NCBI GenBank assembly: GCA_963715485.1
Contig: OY970244.1
Span: 2,418,001 to 2,482,000 of the forward strand
DNA from: SG8-30 sp963715485
GTDB taxonomy: Bacteria; Pseudomonadota; Gammaproteobacteria; Steroidobacterales; Steroidobacteraceae
Reading direction: 5' to 3'
DNA: 64,000 nucleotides
The notes under the pieces are model-generated. The model worked only from the letters and a program-made list of their open reading frames with translations, ran no database searches and was not told the origin of the DNA. Position numbers and translations under genes: made by a program. Of the stretch, positions 25,085 through 35,440 are shown in pieces (positions within the stretch are counted from its first letter, which is position 1; each line of letters begins with the position of its first letter).

Positions 25085-28000
25085 CTACTTGTGCGGAAAT
25101 TCCTCTATCGGGGCCGGTCGGCCCAGCAGGTAACCCTGCACATAGCCAACCCCGATTTCCTGCAGCGTGTCGTACACCTCCTGGGTCTCGACCCGCTCCG
25201 CGACCACGTAGATGCCCATCGCGCGTCCGACCTTGACGATCGCCTCCACCAGGCTCCGGTCCACCCGGTCCCGTGCCACATCCTGGACAAACTGCCCATC
25301 AATCTTCAGGTAATTCACCGGCAGGTTGCGCAGGTAGTTGAACGACGACAGGCCGCTGCCGAAATCGTCGAGTGACAACAGGCAGCCGCGGGTCGACAGC
25401 TCGCGCATGAAGTGGCTCGCGTTCGCGAGATTTGCAATAGCCGCCGTTTCGGTGATCTCGAAGCAAAGCACGCCCGGGGTCGGATCATGATCCTCGAGCC
25501 TCTCGATCAACGATTCAAGGAAGCCCGGGTCGGACAGTGTGGTACCCGACAGGTTTACTGCCACCGTAAACGGCGGGTCGAAGACGCCGTCGCGCTTCGA
25601 TGGCACCAGGGTAGTAAGGACCCGTTCGATGACCGATCGATCGAGCATCGGCATGACGTTGAAGCGCTCCGCCGCCGGAATGAACTCACCAGGCATGACC
25701 ACTCGGCCGTCTTCGTCCCGTAGCCGGAGAAGCAGCTCGTAGTGCGGTCGAGAGTCGCCGTTGGCGGCAATCGGCACTATCGGCTGGAACACGATGTCCA
25801 GGCGCCCTTCGTCGTTGGCGCTGGTCAGGCGTGACACCCATCGCATCTCGCGGTGTCGCGCCGAGGCGCTGGCCGGATCGTAGGTGTGGACGCGGTTACG
25901 TCCACCGTCCTTGGCGGAATAGCAGGCGACATCAGCAGCCGACAGCAGCGTCGCGATACTCTCCGTTTCATGATTGAGCTCCACGATGCCAATCGACGCA
26001 CCGATCTGCATGGTGTTGCCGTCCCAGTCGAAGCGGTAGTCGCGGATCGCCTGCCGGACTGCCTCGGAAATCCGGATCGCGACGTCCATGCTGCAGTTCT
26101 GCAGCAGGATGCCGAATTCATCGCCGCCGAGCCGGGCCAGTATGTCGACCGACCTGATCCGCGTCTGCAACAGACCGGTGACCTGCCTGAGCAGCTCGTC
26201 GCCGGCCGGATGGCCACAGGTATCGTTGACGATCTTGAACTGGTCGAGGTCCATATAGACCATGGCGTGCGTGACAGCAGGGTCTTCCTGAGCCGCGTGC
26301 CAGGCCATATTGAGCCTGTTCTCGAATTCGCGCCGGTTGATCAGCCCGGTCAGTGCATCGTGAGCGGCCTGGTAGGACAGAAGCCGCTTCATGCGCCGCT
26401 CCTGGCTGACGTCGTGGAATACCATGACGGCACCTACCACGTTTCCGTCACGATCCCGAATGGGAGCAGCACTCGCCTGAATGGCGATTTCACCGGCGTT
26501 GCGTCCGTTCAGGACCGTCTGATCCGACAGGGTGACGGCCGTTCCGTCGCGGACGACCCGGTTGACGGGATCCTCGACCGGCTCGTGTCCCGACTCGGTG
26601 GTCAGCCTGACCACCTCGCCGATCGATCTGCCGATCGCCTCCGACGCGGTCCAACCAGTCAGATGCTCGGCAACCGGGTTCAGGTAGTCGATGACGCCTT
26701 GCTGGTCGGTAGTGATCACTGCGTCCACGATGGACTGCAAGGTGACCTGTGCGCGCTCCTTTTCCTCGAACAGGCGGATCTCTGCGCGTTTGCGCTCGGT
26801 CACGTCGGTGATGGTCCCCTCGAAGCCAATGACCTTGCCGAGTGCGTCGCGATTGGCCCGCGCGTTCTCGCTGACGGTAATCACGGAGCCGTCCTTGCGC
26901 CGCAGCTCGTACTCGGCCTCGACCAGTTCGCCCTCGTCTATTAGCTTCTTGACCAGAATATTGCGTTGGTCCGGATCGACGAACAGGTTGCCGGTCAGGC
27001 CAACGACGCTCAGCGCCTCGAAAGACTCGTAGCCCAGCATTTCGATCAGCGCCGGGTTGGCAGAGAGCAATTCCCCTGCAAGCGTGACCTGGTAGACGCC
27101 TTCCACGACGTTGTCGAACAATCCACGGAAGCGCTGTTCGCTGGCCCGAAGGGCTTTCTCCGCGCGACGACGCTCAATCGCAATGCGCGCCAGCTGGGTC
27201 ATCCGGGCCATCAGCTCCAGGTCGCGCCGCGAAGGAAGACCGGTGCGCTTCAGGTACACCGCAAACGTGCCCAGCGTCCTGCCGTCATCGTGGCAGATGG
27301 GGGTAGACCAGCACGCCCGCAGGCCTGCCTGCAATGCCGCATCGCGTCGGTATTCCCAGAACGGATCATTGCTGAGATCCGGCACGATGATTTGCCGTTG
27401 CAGCACCACGGCGGCAGCACAGGATCCGTAGCGAATTTCCGCGGGCACCTCTTCCATCAGTGCCACGTACTCACGTGGCAGGTTCGGGCCGGCGCCATGG
27501 GTCAGCACGCCCTGAGCGGGATCGTACAGGCGAATGCAGCAGATGGACTGCGGTAGCACCTGCTCGATGACATCGGTAATCGCCTCGAGCGACTTGGTCA
27601 GGCTGGCGTTCGACGCGATGCGCTCGAACACCCGACGCTCACCGGCCGCGATGTGCTCAGCCCGCTTGCGATCGGTGATGTCGATGATGCTCGCGCGGAT
27701 CAGTTTCCCTGAGGAACTTGGCAGACGCACCAGGCGGACTTCGCAGGGAACAGCCCGGCCTTCCGCATCGCGGTGCAGCCACTCGAAGACCGGCGTACCG
27801 CCATTCAGCGCCATTTCGATATGACCGCGGGCCTTGCCGAAAGACTCTGATCCGTCCGCCTGATTCGGCGGGCTGATTTCCTCGGGGCCTATCCGCAAGA
27901 GCTGGGCCCGGGTCATCTTCAGGAACTTCGCTGCGTTTTCGTTACAGTCCACGAACTTGCCTGAATCGACGTCGTAGACGACGACGACTTCGGGCGCATT

Positions 28001-28735
28001 CTCGACCAGCACCCGATAGCGGGCCTCGCTGTCCTTCAGTGCGACTTCCGCCTTGGTGCGCTCCAGCGTATCGCGCACGCAGACAATGTAGATCACCCGC
28101 TTCCGGAGCAACATCTTGCTGACAAGGATTTCCGAGGGCATCAGTTCGCCGCGCTTGTGCTTGGCGTTGGTATCCTTGGCAGCCAGGTCGTAGTGGGTGT
28201 TTTCCTGCGAAGCGGCCAGGTCGTCGAGCGCCTGGGCGATGTCGCCGCCAGGCGCCAGTTCCGGCAGCAGCTCGTCCAGCGTCTGCGACAGCAGGTCGGA
28301 CTGCCTCACGCCGAAGAAGCGCTCGGCGGTGCGGTTCATGCTCTCGATGCGTCCGTGTTGGTCGCAGGAAATGATTCCATCCTTGACGTGGTCGAGGATG
28401 GCCTGCAGCTTGACGGCACCCTCGCGCTCGAGCGCCTCGGTCATCGCGTTCGCCTCGTCCGAGGCGATCTGCATGACCGTCTGGAGCGAGTTACGGTCTG
28501 ACTCGAAGGAGTCGTACTGTCGGCTGACCAGCCTGATCAGCTCACGAACACGGATCTTGCCTACGCTGTCCGCCGCTTCCATGAGCTGCCGCTCGAGCAG
28601 CGAATTGACGGCGTCGTCGTCCCGGTCCTCGCCGTGCCCGCTTGTTGCCGGCGCCGGGCGCGCCCCCGGGTCATCCTCTTCGGACGACATGGGATGCAAG
28701 TGCATCACCCTGGCTTTCTTGCCGGCTTTCGACAT
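25085..28735 (-). CDS. PAS/GAF-GGDEF-EAL cyclic-di-GMP signalling protein
   Basis: 1216-residue soluble sensor-effector. Approximate order: N-terminal helical region (50-110), PAS (112-225), PAS (235-355), GAF (365-520), PAS (540-660), PAS (670-790), GGDEF (800-960) and EAL (980-1215). The cyclase motif RLGGDEF is intact, with an RSVD inhibitory-site motif upstream. The phosphodiesterase half keeps ELLLRL (E of EAL), FEITETA, LDDFGSGLSSF, LKIDGQFV and the late AERVET glutamate, so both activities look possible. There is no membrane span, so the PAS/GAF domains probably sense cytosolic signals. The ATG at 28735 has GGAG eight bases upstream. It is encoded 2 kb from two c-di-GMP riboswitches. 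Confidence 0.93.
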   Translation of the reverse strand: MSKAGKKARVMHLHPMSSEEDDPGARPAPATSGHGEDRDDDAVNSLLERQLMEAADSVGKIRVRELIRLVSRQYDSFESDRNSLQTVMQIASDEANAMTEALEREGAVKLQAILDHVKDGIISCDQHGRIESMNRTAERFFGVRQSDLLSQTLDELLPELAPGGDIAQALDDLAASQENTHYDLAAKDTNAKHKRGELMPSEILVSKMLLRKRVIYIVCVRDTLERTKAEVALKDSEARYRVLVENAPEVVVVYDVDSGKFVDCNENAAKFLKMTRAQLLRIGPEEISPPNQADGSESFGKARGHIEMALNGGTPVFEWLHRDAEGRAVPCEVRLVRLPSSSGKLIRASIIDITDRKRAEHIAAGERRVFERIASNASLTKSLEAITDVIEQVLPQSICCIRLYDPAQGVLTHGAGPNLPREYVALMEEVPAEIRYGSCAAAVVLQRQIIVPDLSNDPFWEYRRDAALQAGLRACWSTPICHDDGRTLGTFAVYLKRTGLPSRRDLELMARMTQLARIAIERRRAEKALRASEQRFRGLFDNVVEGVYQVTLAGELLSANPALIEMLGYESFEALSVVGLTGNLFVDPDQRNILVKKLIDEGELVEAEYELRRKDGSVITVSENARANRDALGKVIGFEGTITDVTERKRAEIRLFEEKERAQVTLQSIVDAVITTDQQGVIDYLNPVAEHLTGWTASEAIGRSIGEVVRLTTESGHEPVEDPVNRVVRDGTAVTLSDQTVLNGRNAGEIAIQASAAPIRDRDGNVVGAVMVFHDVSQERRMKRLLSYQAAHDALTGLINRREFENRLNMAWHAAQEDPAVTHAMVYMDLDQFKIVNDTCGHPAGDELLRQVTGLLQTRIRSVDILARLGGDEFGILLQNCSMDVAIRISEAVRQAIRDYRFDWDGNTMQIGASIGIVELNHETESIATLLSAADVACYSAKDGGRNRVHTYDPASASARHREMRWVSRLTSANDEGRLDIVFQPIVPIAANGDSRPHYELLLRLRDEDGRVVMPGEFIPAAERFNVMPMLDRSVIERVLTTLVPSKRDGVFDPPFTVAVNLSGTTLSDPGFLESLIERLEDHDPTPGVLCFEITETAAIANLANASHFMRELSTRGCLLSLDDFGSGLSSFNYLRNLPVNYLKIDGQFVQDVARDRVDRSLVEAIVKVGRAMGIYVVAERVETQEVYDTLQEIGVGYVQGYLLGRPAPIEEFPHK

Positions 28736-28872
28736 GACCACCGCTCCCCGACACGCCCGACCTCCGGGCGCAATGCGACAGAATGTGGTCCGATATTAGG
28801 GATATGGCTGGTCACCGAGCGTGACGGCTTTAACGCTTCGGGCCGGGGCAGACTGTGAATCAGCTCTCAAAG

Positions 28873-28904
28873 GTGGCTGTCACCGGGCCGGCGGCGACAG
28901 CCAC
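28873..28904 (-). terminator. Terminator-like hairpin after typA
   Basis: GTGGCTGTC and its exact complement, nine-base arms separated by 14 bases, directly below the typA stop. On the minus strand it is followed by CTTTGAGAG, so the T-tract is poor. Confidence 0.5.
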
Positions 28905-28907
28905 TCG

Positions 28908-30719
<1,812 letters not shown>

Positions 30720-30788
30720 GAGGGGGCCGGGAGCTGGGAAAAGGGGCGCGGAGTATACGTGATGGCGGCCCCGGCCACCTCCCTTTGC

Positions 30789-31397
30789 CTAGCGCACTGT
30801 CGTTTCGGCCTGCATCGAATCGATGAGCTCGCCTGCTGCGTCACGGACTGGCAACCGATCAGGCTTGGCGACGACCGGAGCTGCCGTCACTACCCCCGCC
30901 ACCTGTACCGGTATCCTGAATGGAAGTCCCTGGCGGACACCATTCACTTCGAAGCTGAGGAAGCCCGACAGATAGCGGGTACCGCCTGAGGTCGGAGTGG
31001 CAGCGATTTCGAAACTGGCCACGCCGTCGGCAGGCGCAATCCGGTCATCTTCCATGCCTGGAATCATTTCGCGGACATTTACGACCGCCAGACCGTCGTC
31101 CCCCTCGACCACCAGTTCGACTGCCCCGATAGCTGCCCCGGAGCGCACTTGCAGGGCCAACTGCCCGGGAACCCCAGATTCCAGGGCGGGTCCAGGTGCG
31201 AGAAACACCTGCACAGGTGGCCTGGGCTTGCCAATGTAGGGCCTGATCGAACCCGCGCGAGCCGGACTCGCGGCGACGTCCGACCGCCAGCTCAACTTCG
31301 TCCCAGGCTCTTCTTGCACCTGACCGCACCCGACGGCTGCCATCGCGAACATGAACGAACCGAGCACCAAAGCTACTTTGTCGCCGAACCTGATCAT
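30789..31397 (-). CDS. Lipoprotein coupled to a HEXXH protein
   Basis: 202 residues, no family recognised. The N-terminus MIRFGDKVALVLGSFMFAMAAVGC carries a lipobox (AVGC) with the acylated cysteine near residue 23. The remainder is beta-rich with no cysteine cluster or catalytic motif. The start ATG overlaps the stop of the upstream metalloprotease-like gene as ATGA, so the two products are made together and probably act together in the envelope. A farther upstream ATG (31457) is rejected because it would destroy the signal sequence. It could be a chaperone-like or anchoring partner; function unknown. Confidence 0.7.
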   Translation of the reverse strand: MIRFGDKVALVLGSFMFAMAAVGCGQVQEEPGTKLSWRSDVAASPARAGSIRPYIGKPRPPVQVFLAPGPALESGVPGQLALQVRSGAAIGAVELVVEGDDGLAVVNVREMIPGMEDDRIAPADGVASFEIAATPTSGGTRYLSGFLSFEVNGVRQGLPFRIPVQVAGVVTAAPVVAKPDRLPVRDAAGELIDSMQAETTVR

Positions 31398-33163
31398 TGC
31401 TGCGTCACCGTAACGACGATTGGCGTGTCGCCACGCGCCGTGGAATCCTCTCCACACACGACTTCACCAAGGTTGCTGCATTCGGCGACGTCGAGCACGT
31501 AGGTCCCGGCTGCAAGGCCCGAATAGGTCGCTTCCTCCAGTCCGTCGCTGGTGCTGAAGTCGAAGCCCGAACAGGCGCCCCCGTTGGGGCACTGATCCAC
31601 AGCATTCCGATACAGGAAAAAGTCCGGGTCCGATCCCACCGGGCCCTGCGCCCTGATCCGCAGGAAACCGCCAGACGGCAGGTCGATGCGCAGGTAGCGC
31701 CGACCCCCGAGCCGGTTGTAAGCCTGATAGAACGTATCACCGGGATCGGCGAACTGGATGGTGCTCACCGTACTGACCGGCACCCCGAAGGTGACCGGCT
31801 CGAATACCGGCACGGCGTCCGGATCGGCCGGCCAGCCTGTCGAAGTGTTCCGGATCACGGGAGTTTCACCCACCCCGAAATCACCTTCTCCGAAGATCCG
31901 CTCTGCCTGCAGCAGTGAGCGAATGGCCGCCTGCGTTGACGGGTTACGTGTCTCCAGCCCATTGGCCATCACGTAGATGCTGGTCAAGGCATCGGTCGTG
32001 CGCATGTCGTTGCGCATGACGGTGTGTATCGGTCCATAGCCCAGGTCGATTTGATCGTCGCCGACGCCGTCGTACACGTCCCACAGGAATTCCTGGATGG
32101 AAGCCTCGGCAAACCAGCCGGTCTCGACGAGGTAAGGCGACGTGTCGTTTTCCATGTCGAAGGCGAACGCCAGGCTGCCGGACGTCCCAAAGGTATCCCG
32201 GTACCACTTGTTGTTCAGCACAAATCCCTGGAATGCGTTACCCCAGCCTTCCGACATCGCCAGCGTCAGGTCGTGGCGGCTATCGAGCGAGTGCGGTCCG
32301 CCGAGCGAGTCGCCGCGGGAAAACGCGTCCTCAAAATAGTGCCCGAACTCATGCGCAATCACGGAAGGGTCGAACTCGTCGGCATCGTCATCGGCATTTC
32401 CGCTGGCATCTCCCAGCACGTAGATCCCCGCGGTCGTCGCTGAACAATTGGCCGTCGCCGCGATGGTACCGCCGACGTAAAACGTCGTACCGATGGCGCC
32501 GCTCGCCGGGTCCGGCCGCCCGTCGCAATCGGCCGAGTTGTTGAGCGTTGACCAGAATACGTCGACGGCCGGCATCGTCAGGTTGGCCTCGGCGCCCTGC
32601 AGCAGTTCCTTCGCCTGCCAGAGCATGTCGAGGATCGCAAACGGTGCCGCGGCGCGCGTGCCAGTGTAGGAAGTGCCGCTCCAGCCGGTTGCCGCATTGA
32701 GGTCAATCCGTGCCGTGCTGCCGGTAGGCGTGACCACCGAACTGTCCAGCGCGTACAGGGCATTGCCCGAGGTATTGTTGCGCACCTCGAAGTCGTAGCC
32801 GGCGGTGCCCGGCTTCGCCAGCCGGGCCTTCACGCGCACGATGATTGGCGTATTGGCTACGCTTGCCGAATAGTTCCCCGCAGTGGCGTCGGTGGTGGTC
32901 GTTGCCAGCACGGACTGGTCCGAGGAACGCAGGATCTCGACCGTCGCGCCCCGCACCGGCAGCCGCTGCAGGTTGGAAAAATCGAGCGTGTTGTTGCTGC
33001 GGTAGGACGGCCGCTCGAAGGTCACCGTGCCGGAGACGGTGACGTTGCCGCCAGGTGGCGGAGTCGTACCCCCGCCGCCTCCGCCGCCTCCGCCGCAGGC
33101 GGACAGCGTGAGACAGGTCGCAGCAACCAGGCCCGCCTGAAGAACAATACGCGTGCGATCCAT
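31394..33163 (-). CDS. Putative metallopeptidase lipoprotein with HEFGH motif
   Basis: 589 residues. The signal ends in a lipobox LSAC followed by nine glycines, then a TTPPPGG linker. Residues about 40-130 look like a beta-sandwich carboxypeptidase-regulatory domain (GATVEILRSSDQSVLATTTTDATAGNYSA). At about 271-275 lies VIAHEFGHYFED, a HEXXH zinc site, followed about 30 residues later by the glutamate-containing SEGWGNAFQG, compatible with a gluzincin. The C-terminal 130 residues resemble a pre-peptidase or jelly-roll domain (FLYRNAVDQC, TYVLDVAEC). Probably a cell-surface protease. It is coupled to the lipoprotein downstream. No exact family recognised. Confidence 0.72.
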   Translation of the reverse strand: MDRTRIVLQAGLVAATCLTLSACGGGGGGGGGTTPPPGGNVTVSGTVTFERPSYRSNNTLDFSNLQRLPVRGATVEILRSSDQSVLATTTTDATAGNYSASVANTPIIVRVKARLAKPGTAGYDFEVRNNTSGNALYALDSSVVTPTGSTARIDLNAATGWSGTSYTGTRAAAPFAILDMLWQAKELLQGAEANLTMPAVDVFWSTLNNSADCDGRPDPASGAIGTTFYVGGTIAATANCSATTAGIYVLGDASGNADDDADEFDPSVIAHEFGHYFEDAFSRGDSLGGPHSLDSRHDLTLAMSEGWGNAFQGFVLNNKWYRDTFGTSGSLAFAFDMENDTSPYLVETGWFAEASIQEFLWDVYDGVGDDQIDLGYGPIHTVMRNDMRTTDALTSIYVMANGLETRNPSTQAAIRSLLQAERIFGEGDFGVGETPVIRNTSTGWPADPDAVPVFEPVTFGVPVSTVSTIQFADPGDTFYQAYNRLGGRRYLRIDLPSGGFLRIRAQGPVGSDPDFFLYRNAVDQCPNGGACSGFDFSTSDGLEEATYSGLAAGTYVLDVAECSNLGEVVCGEDSTARGDTPIVVTVTQQ

Positions 33164-33237
33164 GCAAAGACTCCAGGGACCCGAATACCGCCCCCAATCC
33201 GGAATTCTACGTGAACGGGTTGCAGGGCGTAGATGAA

Positions 33238-33250
33238 GGAGACAGTCTCC
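33238..33250. repeat. Short REP-like palindrome
   Basis: GGAGACAGTCTCC, perfect palindrome around one base, between the srkA stop and the metallopeptidase start. It has the same shape as the other GRGGACWGTCYCC palindromes. Confidence 0.45.
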
Positions 33251-33285
33251 GCCGGCGACAGTTCCCGCGTAGCGGCTGTCGCCGC

Positions 33286-34341
33286 CTACGTCGCTCCCTC
33301 CACCGCCCAGTACTGCTCTTCGAGTTCAGCCACGTGCCGCTCCCAGTACGTCGCCTCCCCGAACCATGGGAAGGCCCGGGGAAACGCCGGGTCGTCCCAG
33401 CGCCGGGCCAGCCACGCCGCATAGTGGACCATGCGTAGCGCCCGCAGCGGCTCGATCAGCCCGACCTCGCGATAGTCGAAGTCGGCAAACTGGGTGTAGC
33501 CCTCGAGAAAATCGTCGAGCTGCTTGCGCAGTTCGTCCCTGGATCCCGCCAGGAGCATCCACAGGTCCTGGATCGCCGGGCCCATCATCGTGTCGTCAAG
33601 GTCGACGAAATGCGGTCCCGACGGCGTCCACAGGACATTGTTGCGGTGACAGTCGCCGTGGATCCGCAGGTAGCGGAGTTCGCCGGCGCCTGCAATGCGG
33701 GCCTCGACCAGTTCCAGCAGCTCGTCCGCCACTTTTTCGTAGCGATGCGCCACATAGTCAGGGATCCGGCCGGAGTCCAGCAGGTAGTCGACGCTGCCCC
33801 GACCCATGGCCTCGGGTGACAGCGACGGCCGGTGGTCGAAACGCCGCCTCGCACCCACCATGTGAATACGCCCGAGGAATCGGCCCATCCACTGGCGATC
33901 TTCCTCCGTGCCCAGTTCCGGCCATTGCCCGCCACGGCGAGGAAAGATGGCGTAGCGGAAGCCAGCATGGTTCAGCAGGGTATCGGCGGCCGGCTCGAGG
34001 AGGGGGCGGTCCTGTTTGGGGACAGTCCCCATCGAACCTGGCGGCGTCCCCTGCTCGATCACCAATGGCGCCACCACGGGGATCTCCGCCGCCGCCAGCT
34101 CCAGCGAGAAGGCATGCTCCTCCAGGATCGCCTCGTCCGACCAGCGGCCCGGCCGGTAGAACTTCACGACGACCGGCTCGTCGTCCTCCACCCCGACCTG
34201 ATAGACCCTGTTTTCATAGCTGCCCAGGGCAAGGACCCGGCCATCACACAGAAAACCGGCGGCCTCGACCGCACCAATGATGGTGTCGGGCGTCAGCGCG
34301 TCGAACGGGTGCCCATCCTTATCCTGCCTACCAGTTCTCAA
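33286..34341 (-). CDS. srkA: Stress response kinase SrkA (YihE) with an in-frame repeat-derived insertion
   Basis: APH/ChoK-fold Ser/Thr kinase linked to Cpx stress and survival. Conserved stretches: LGSYENRVYQVG, VVVKFYRPGRWSDEAILEEHAFSLEL (ATP-binding lysine), LRIHGDCHRNNVLW (catalytic loop) and HFVDLDDTMMGPAIQDLWMLL (metal-binding aspartate). Between VAPLVIEQG and TLLNHAGFRYAIFPR the E. coli protein has only a few residues. Here about 20 extra (TPPGSMGTVPKQDRPLLEPA) are encoded by DNA holding the palindrome at 34017-34031. The upstream open frame is a galE shadow. No in-frame ATG exists, so a TTG at 34341 (GGAG ten bases before) is my best start. It diverges from galE. Confidence 0.85.
   Translation of the reverse strand: MRTGRQDKDGHPFDALTPDTIIGAVEAAGFLCDGRVLALGSYENRVYQVGVEDDEPVVVKFYRPGRWSDEAILEEHAFSLELAAAEIPVVAPLVIEQGTPPGSMGTVPKQDRPLLEPAADTLLNHAGFRYAIFPRRGGQWPELGTEEDRQWMGRFLGRIHMVGARRRFDHRPSLSPEAMGRGSVDYLLDSGRIPDYVAHRYEKVADELLELVEARIAGAGELRYLRIHGDCHRNNVLWTPSGPHFVDLDDTMMGPAIQDLWMLLAGSRDELRKQLDDFLEGYTQFADFDYREVGLIEPLRALRMVHYAAWLARRWDDPAFPRAFPWFGEATYWERHVAELEEQYWAVEGAT
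34017..34031. repeat. REP-like palindrome inside srkA
   Basis: TGGGGACAGTCCCCA, a perfect palindrome, located in the region of srkA that codes for residues absent from the E. coli homologue. The reading frame stays open through it. Confidence 0.65.
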
Positions 34342-34392
34342 GACAAAGGTGCTCCACTTGGTATCATCGATCCAACATATCGCGGAGAGCGC

Positions 34393-35382
34393 ATGAGCAC
34401 CATCCTTGTCACCGGCGGCGCCGGCTACATCGGAAGCCACGTTGCCCGGCAACTTGGCGAGCGGGGTGAGGACATCGTCACCCTCGACAACCTCTCGACC
34501 GGGTTTCGTTCGGCCGTACTCCACGGAGACCTCGTGGTGGGCGACACCGGCGATGCCGGTCTCGTTTCCCGCCTGCTGCGCGAGCGCGGCATTGACACGA
34601 TCATGCACTTTGCCGCGCACATCGTGGTGCCGGAATCGGTCGCTGACCCGCTGAAGTATTACCGCAACAACACCGTGAACACCCGCAACATGCTGGAATG
34701 CGCCGTGAATGCCGGGGTGAAGAACTTCATCTTCTCCTCGACCGCCGCGGTCTACGGCATCCCGGAAGGGGGTGTCGCCTCGGAGGACACGCCGACCCAG
34801 CCGATCAACCCCTATGGCCTGTCGAAACTGATGAGCGAATGGATGCTGCGGGACGTCGCTGCCGTTACACCACTCAACTACGTTGCGCTGCGCTATTTCA
34901 ATGTCGCCGGTGCGGATCCGGGCGGGCGAATCGGCCAGGCCACTCCCGAGGCCACTCACCTGATCAAGGTCGCCTGCGAGCACATTGTCGGCAAGCGCGA
35001 CCAGGTGTCCATTTTTGGCACCGACTTCGACACGCCGGACGGCACCGGAATTCGCGACTACATTCATGTCGAGGACCTGGCCGCGGCCCATCTCCGGGCG
35101 CTCGACTACCTGCGGGGCGGCGGCACCTCCTCCATCCTCAACTGCGGATACGGACAGGGATTCAGTGTAAGGCAGGTACTGGAAACGGTTGCCGGGATTG
35201 CCGGCCAGCCAATGAACATCCATGAGGGCCCCCGGCGCGCCGGAGATCCCCCGAAACTCGTCGCGCGCGCGGAACGAATTCGCAGCACGCTGGATTGGCA
35301 ACCGCGGCACGCGGATCTCGCTGGCATCGTGGCTTCCGCCCTCGCCTGGGAGCGGAAGCTACAGTCTTCGCCAATGACCTGA
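34393..35382 (+). CDS. galE: UDP-glucose 4-epimerase GalE
   Basis: NAD-dependent short-chain dehydrogenase interconverting UDP-glucose and UDP-galactose for exopolysaccharide or LPS synthesis. Rossmann motif VTGGAGYIGSHVARQL at the N-terminus, catalytic SSTAAVYG and YGLSK (Tyr and Lys), then ALRYFNVAGADPGGRIGQ and GIRDYIHVEDLAAAH. The ATG with GGAG five bases upstream gives 329 residues, the usual length. The longer frame upstream overlaps srkA and is not used. It shares a 50-base divergent promoter region with srkA, and its product could feed the surface polysaccharides expected in a strain with an XrtA-type system. Confidence 0.95.
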   Translation: MSTILVTGGAGYIGSHVARQLGERGEDIVTLDNLSTGFRSAVLHGDLVVGDTGDAGLVSRLLRERGIDTIMHFAAHIVVPESVADPLKYYRNNTVNTRNMLECAVNAGVKNFIFSSTAAVYGIPEGGVASEDTPTQPINPYGLSKLMSEWMLRDVAAVTPLNYVALRYFNVAGADPGGRIGQATPEATHLIKVACEHIVGKRDQVSIFGTDFDTPDGTGIRDYIHVEDLAAAHLRALDYLRGGGTSSILNCGYGQGFSVRQVLETVAGIAGQPMNIHEGPRRAGDPPKLVARAERIRSTLDWQPRHADLAGIVASALAWERKLQSSPMT

Positions 35383-35440
35383 ACCCGACTCTACCGTGCG
35401 TGCCCGTGGTACCTGCTCAGCGTTGCGGTAACCTATTCGC

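Noticed and set aside
33286..35310. 674-residue frame as one protein
   Set aside because: The first half is antisense of galE; only the part from about 34341 matches SrkA.
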